Shown piece after piece: positions 6,285 through 6,306 of a stretch of 6,306 nucleotides of DNA (position 1 is its first letter; each line of letters begins with the position of its first letter). The DNA is from JANLSE01 sp038214135 (lineage in GTDB: Bacteria; Chloroflexota; Chloroflexia; Chloroflexales; Roseiflexaceae), in contig JBBQSD010000225.1 in NCBI GenBank assembly GCA_038214135.1, forward strand, positions 1 to 6,306. Direction: 5' to 3'. A model generated the notes under the pieces. The model was not told the DNA's origin. It saw only the letters and a list, made by a program, of their open reading frames with translations, and did not search any database. The position numbers and the translations under genes were made by a program.

Positions 6285-6302
6285 GCGGTTCGCGAACCGC
6301 CC
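6283..6302. repeat. Perfect 20-bp palindrome (right copy)
   Basis: GGGCGGTTCGCGAACCGCCC, identical base for base to 92-111, closes the 32-bp array. It is the only unit with both palindrome arms intact. It could form the strongest hairpin downstream of the transpeptidase gene. The window ends 4 bp later, so whether the repeats continue is not visible. Confidence 0.9.
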
Positions 6303-6306
6303 TTAA

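Noticed and set aside
6127..6302. Possible CRISPR array because of regular 32-bp spacing
   Set aside because: The whole 32-bp unit is repeated; there are no unique spacers between conserved repeats and no cas genes in the window. It is a plain tandem repeat.
1..6306. Composite transposon or genomic island flanked by the identical 20-bp palindromes
   Set aside because: No transposase, integrase, target-site duplication or tRNA is visible, and the palindrome belongs to a repeat type that is probably abundant, so bracketing alone is weak evidence.

Overview
The window looks like a piece of chromosome from a Chloroflexota bacterium, most likely class Chloroflexia (Chloroflexus/Oscillochloris/Roseiflexus-like). 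This is an inference from three things: GC-rich palindromes with a TTCGCGAA core between genes, a very large STAND-TPR-BTAD transcriptional activator, and an exported YkuD protein carrying the 'FxxFW..GG...G[YF]P...QYFERARxEYxPE' module. I recall all three as common in that phylum. No database search was possible.

Layout: (1) 1-161 is a gene-free leader with a 27-bp tandem repeat ending in a perfect 20-bp palindrome. (2) 162-905 (+) encodes a short-chain dehydrogenase/reductase of the FabG/PhaB type. (3) 906-1006 holds two near-identical palindromes flanking a smaller hairpin, between convergent genes, and is a likely bidirectional terminator. (4) 1007-1300 (-) encodes a 97-residue, all-helical, phasin-like protein. 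(5) 1301-1496 is a divergent intergenic region with a TGTGGC-TAT-GCCACA dyad and a long hairpin bordered by GGTTCT micro-repeats. (6) 1497-4766 (+) encodes a 1089-residue P-loop regulator with a TPR-like middle and a C-terminal winged-helix + BTAD (SARP/AfsR-like) DNA-binding unit. (7) 4767-4840 is a short gap with a very good sigma-70 promoter and a ribosome binding site. (8) 4841-6079 (+) encodes a Tat-exported L,D-transpeptidase-like protein with a duplicated module and a complete YkuD active site. (9) 6080-6306 holds five copies of a 32-bp tandem repeat that ends in the same perfect 20-bp palindrome seen at 92-111.

The reductase and the phasin-like protein together suggest polyhydroxyalkanoate (PHA) metabolism: acetoacetyl-CoA reduction and granule coating. 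They are convergent, so they are not one operon. The large activator is divergent from the phasin-like gene and could regulate it through the shared intergenic dyad; this is inference only. The transpeptidase has its own promoter and is probably an independent cell-wall gene.

I see no mobile element, CRISPR array, tRNA or rRNA. The genes are recognisable families. The least explained material is the set of palindromic and tandem repeats that fill four of the five intergenic spaces, and two start sites where the longest reading frame probably overstates the protein.
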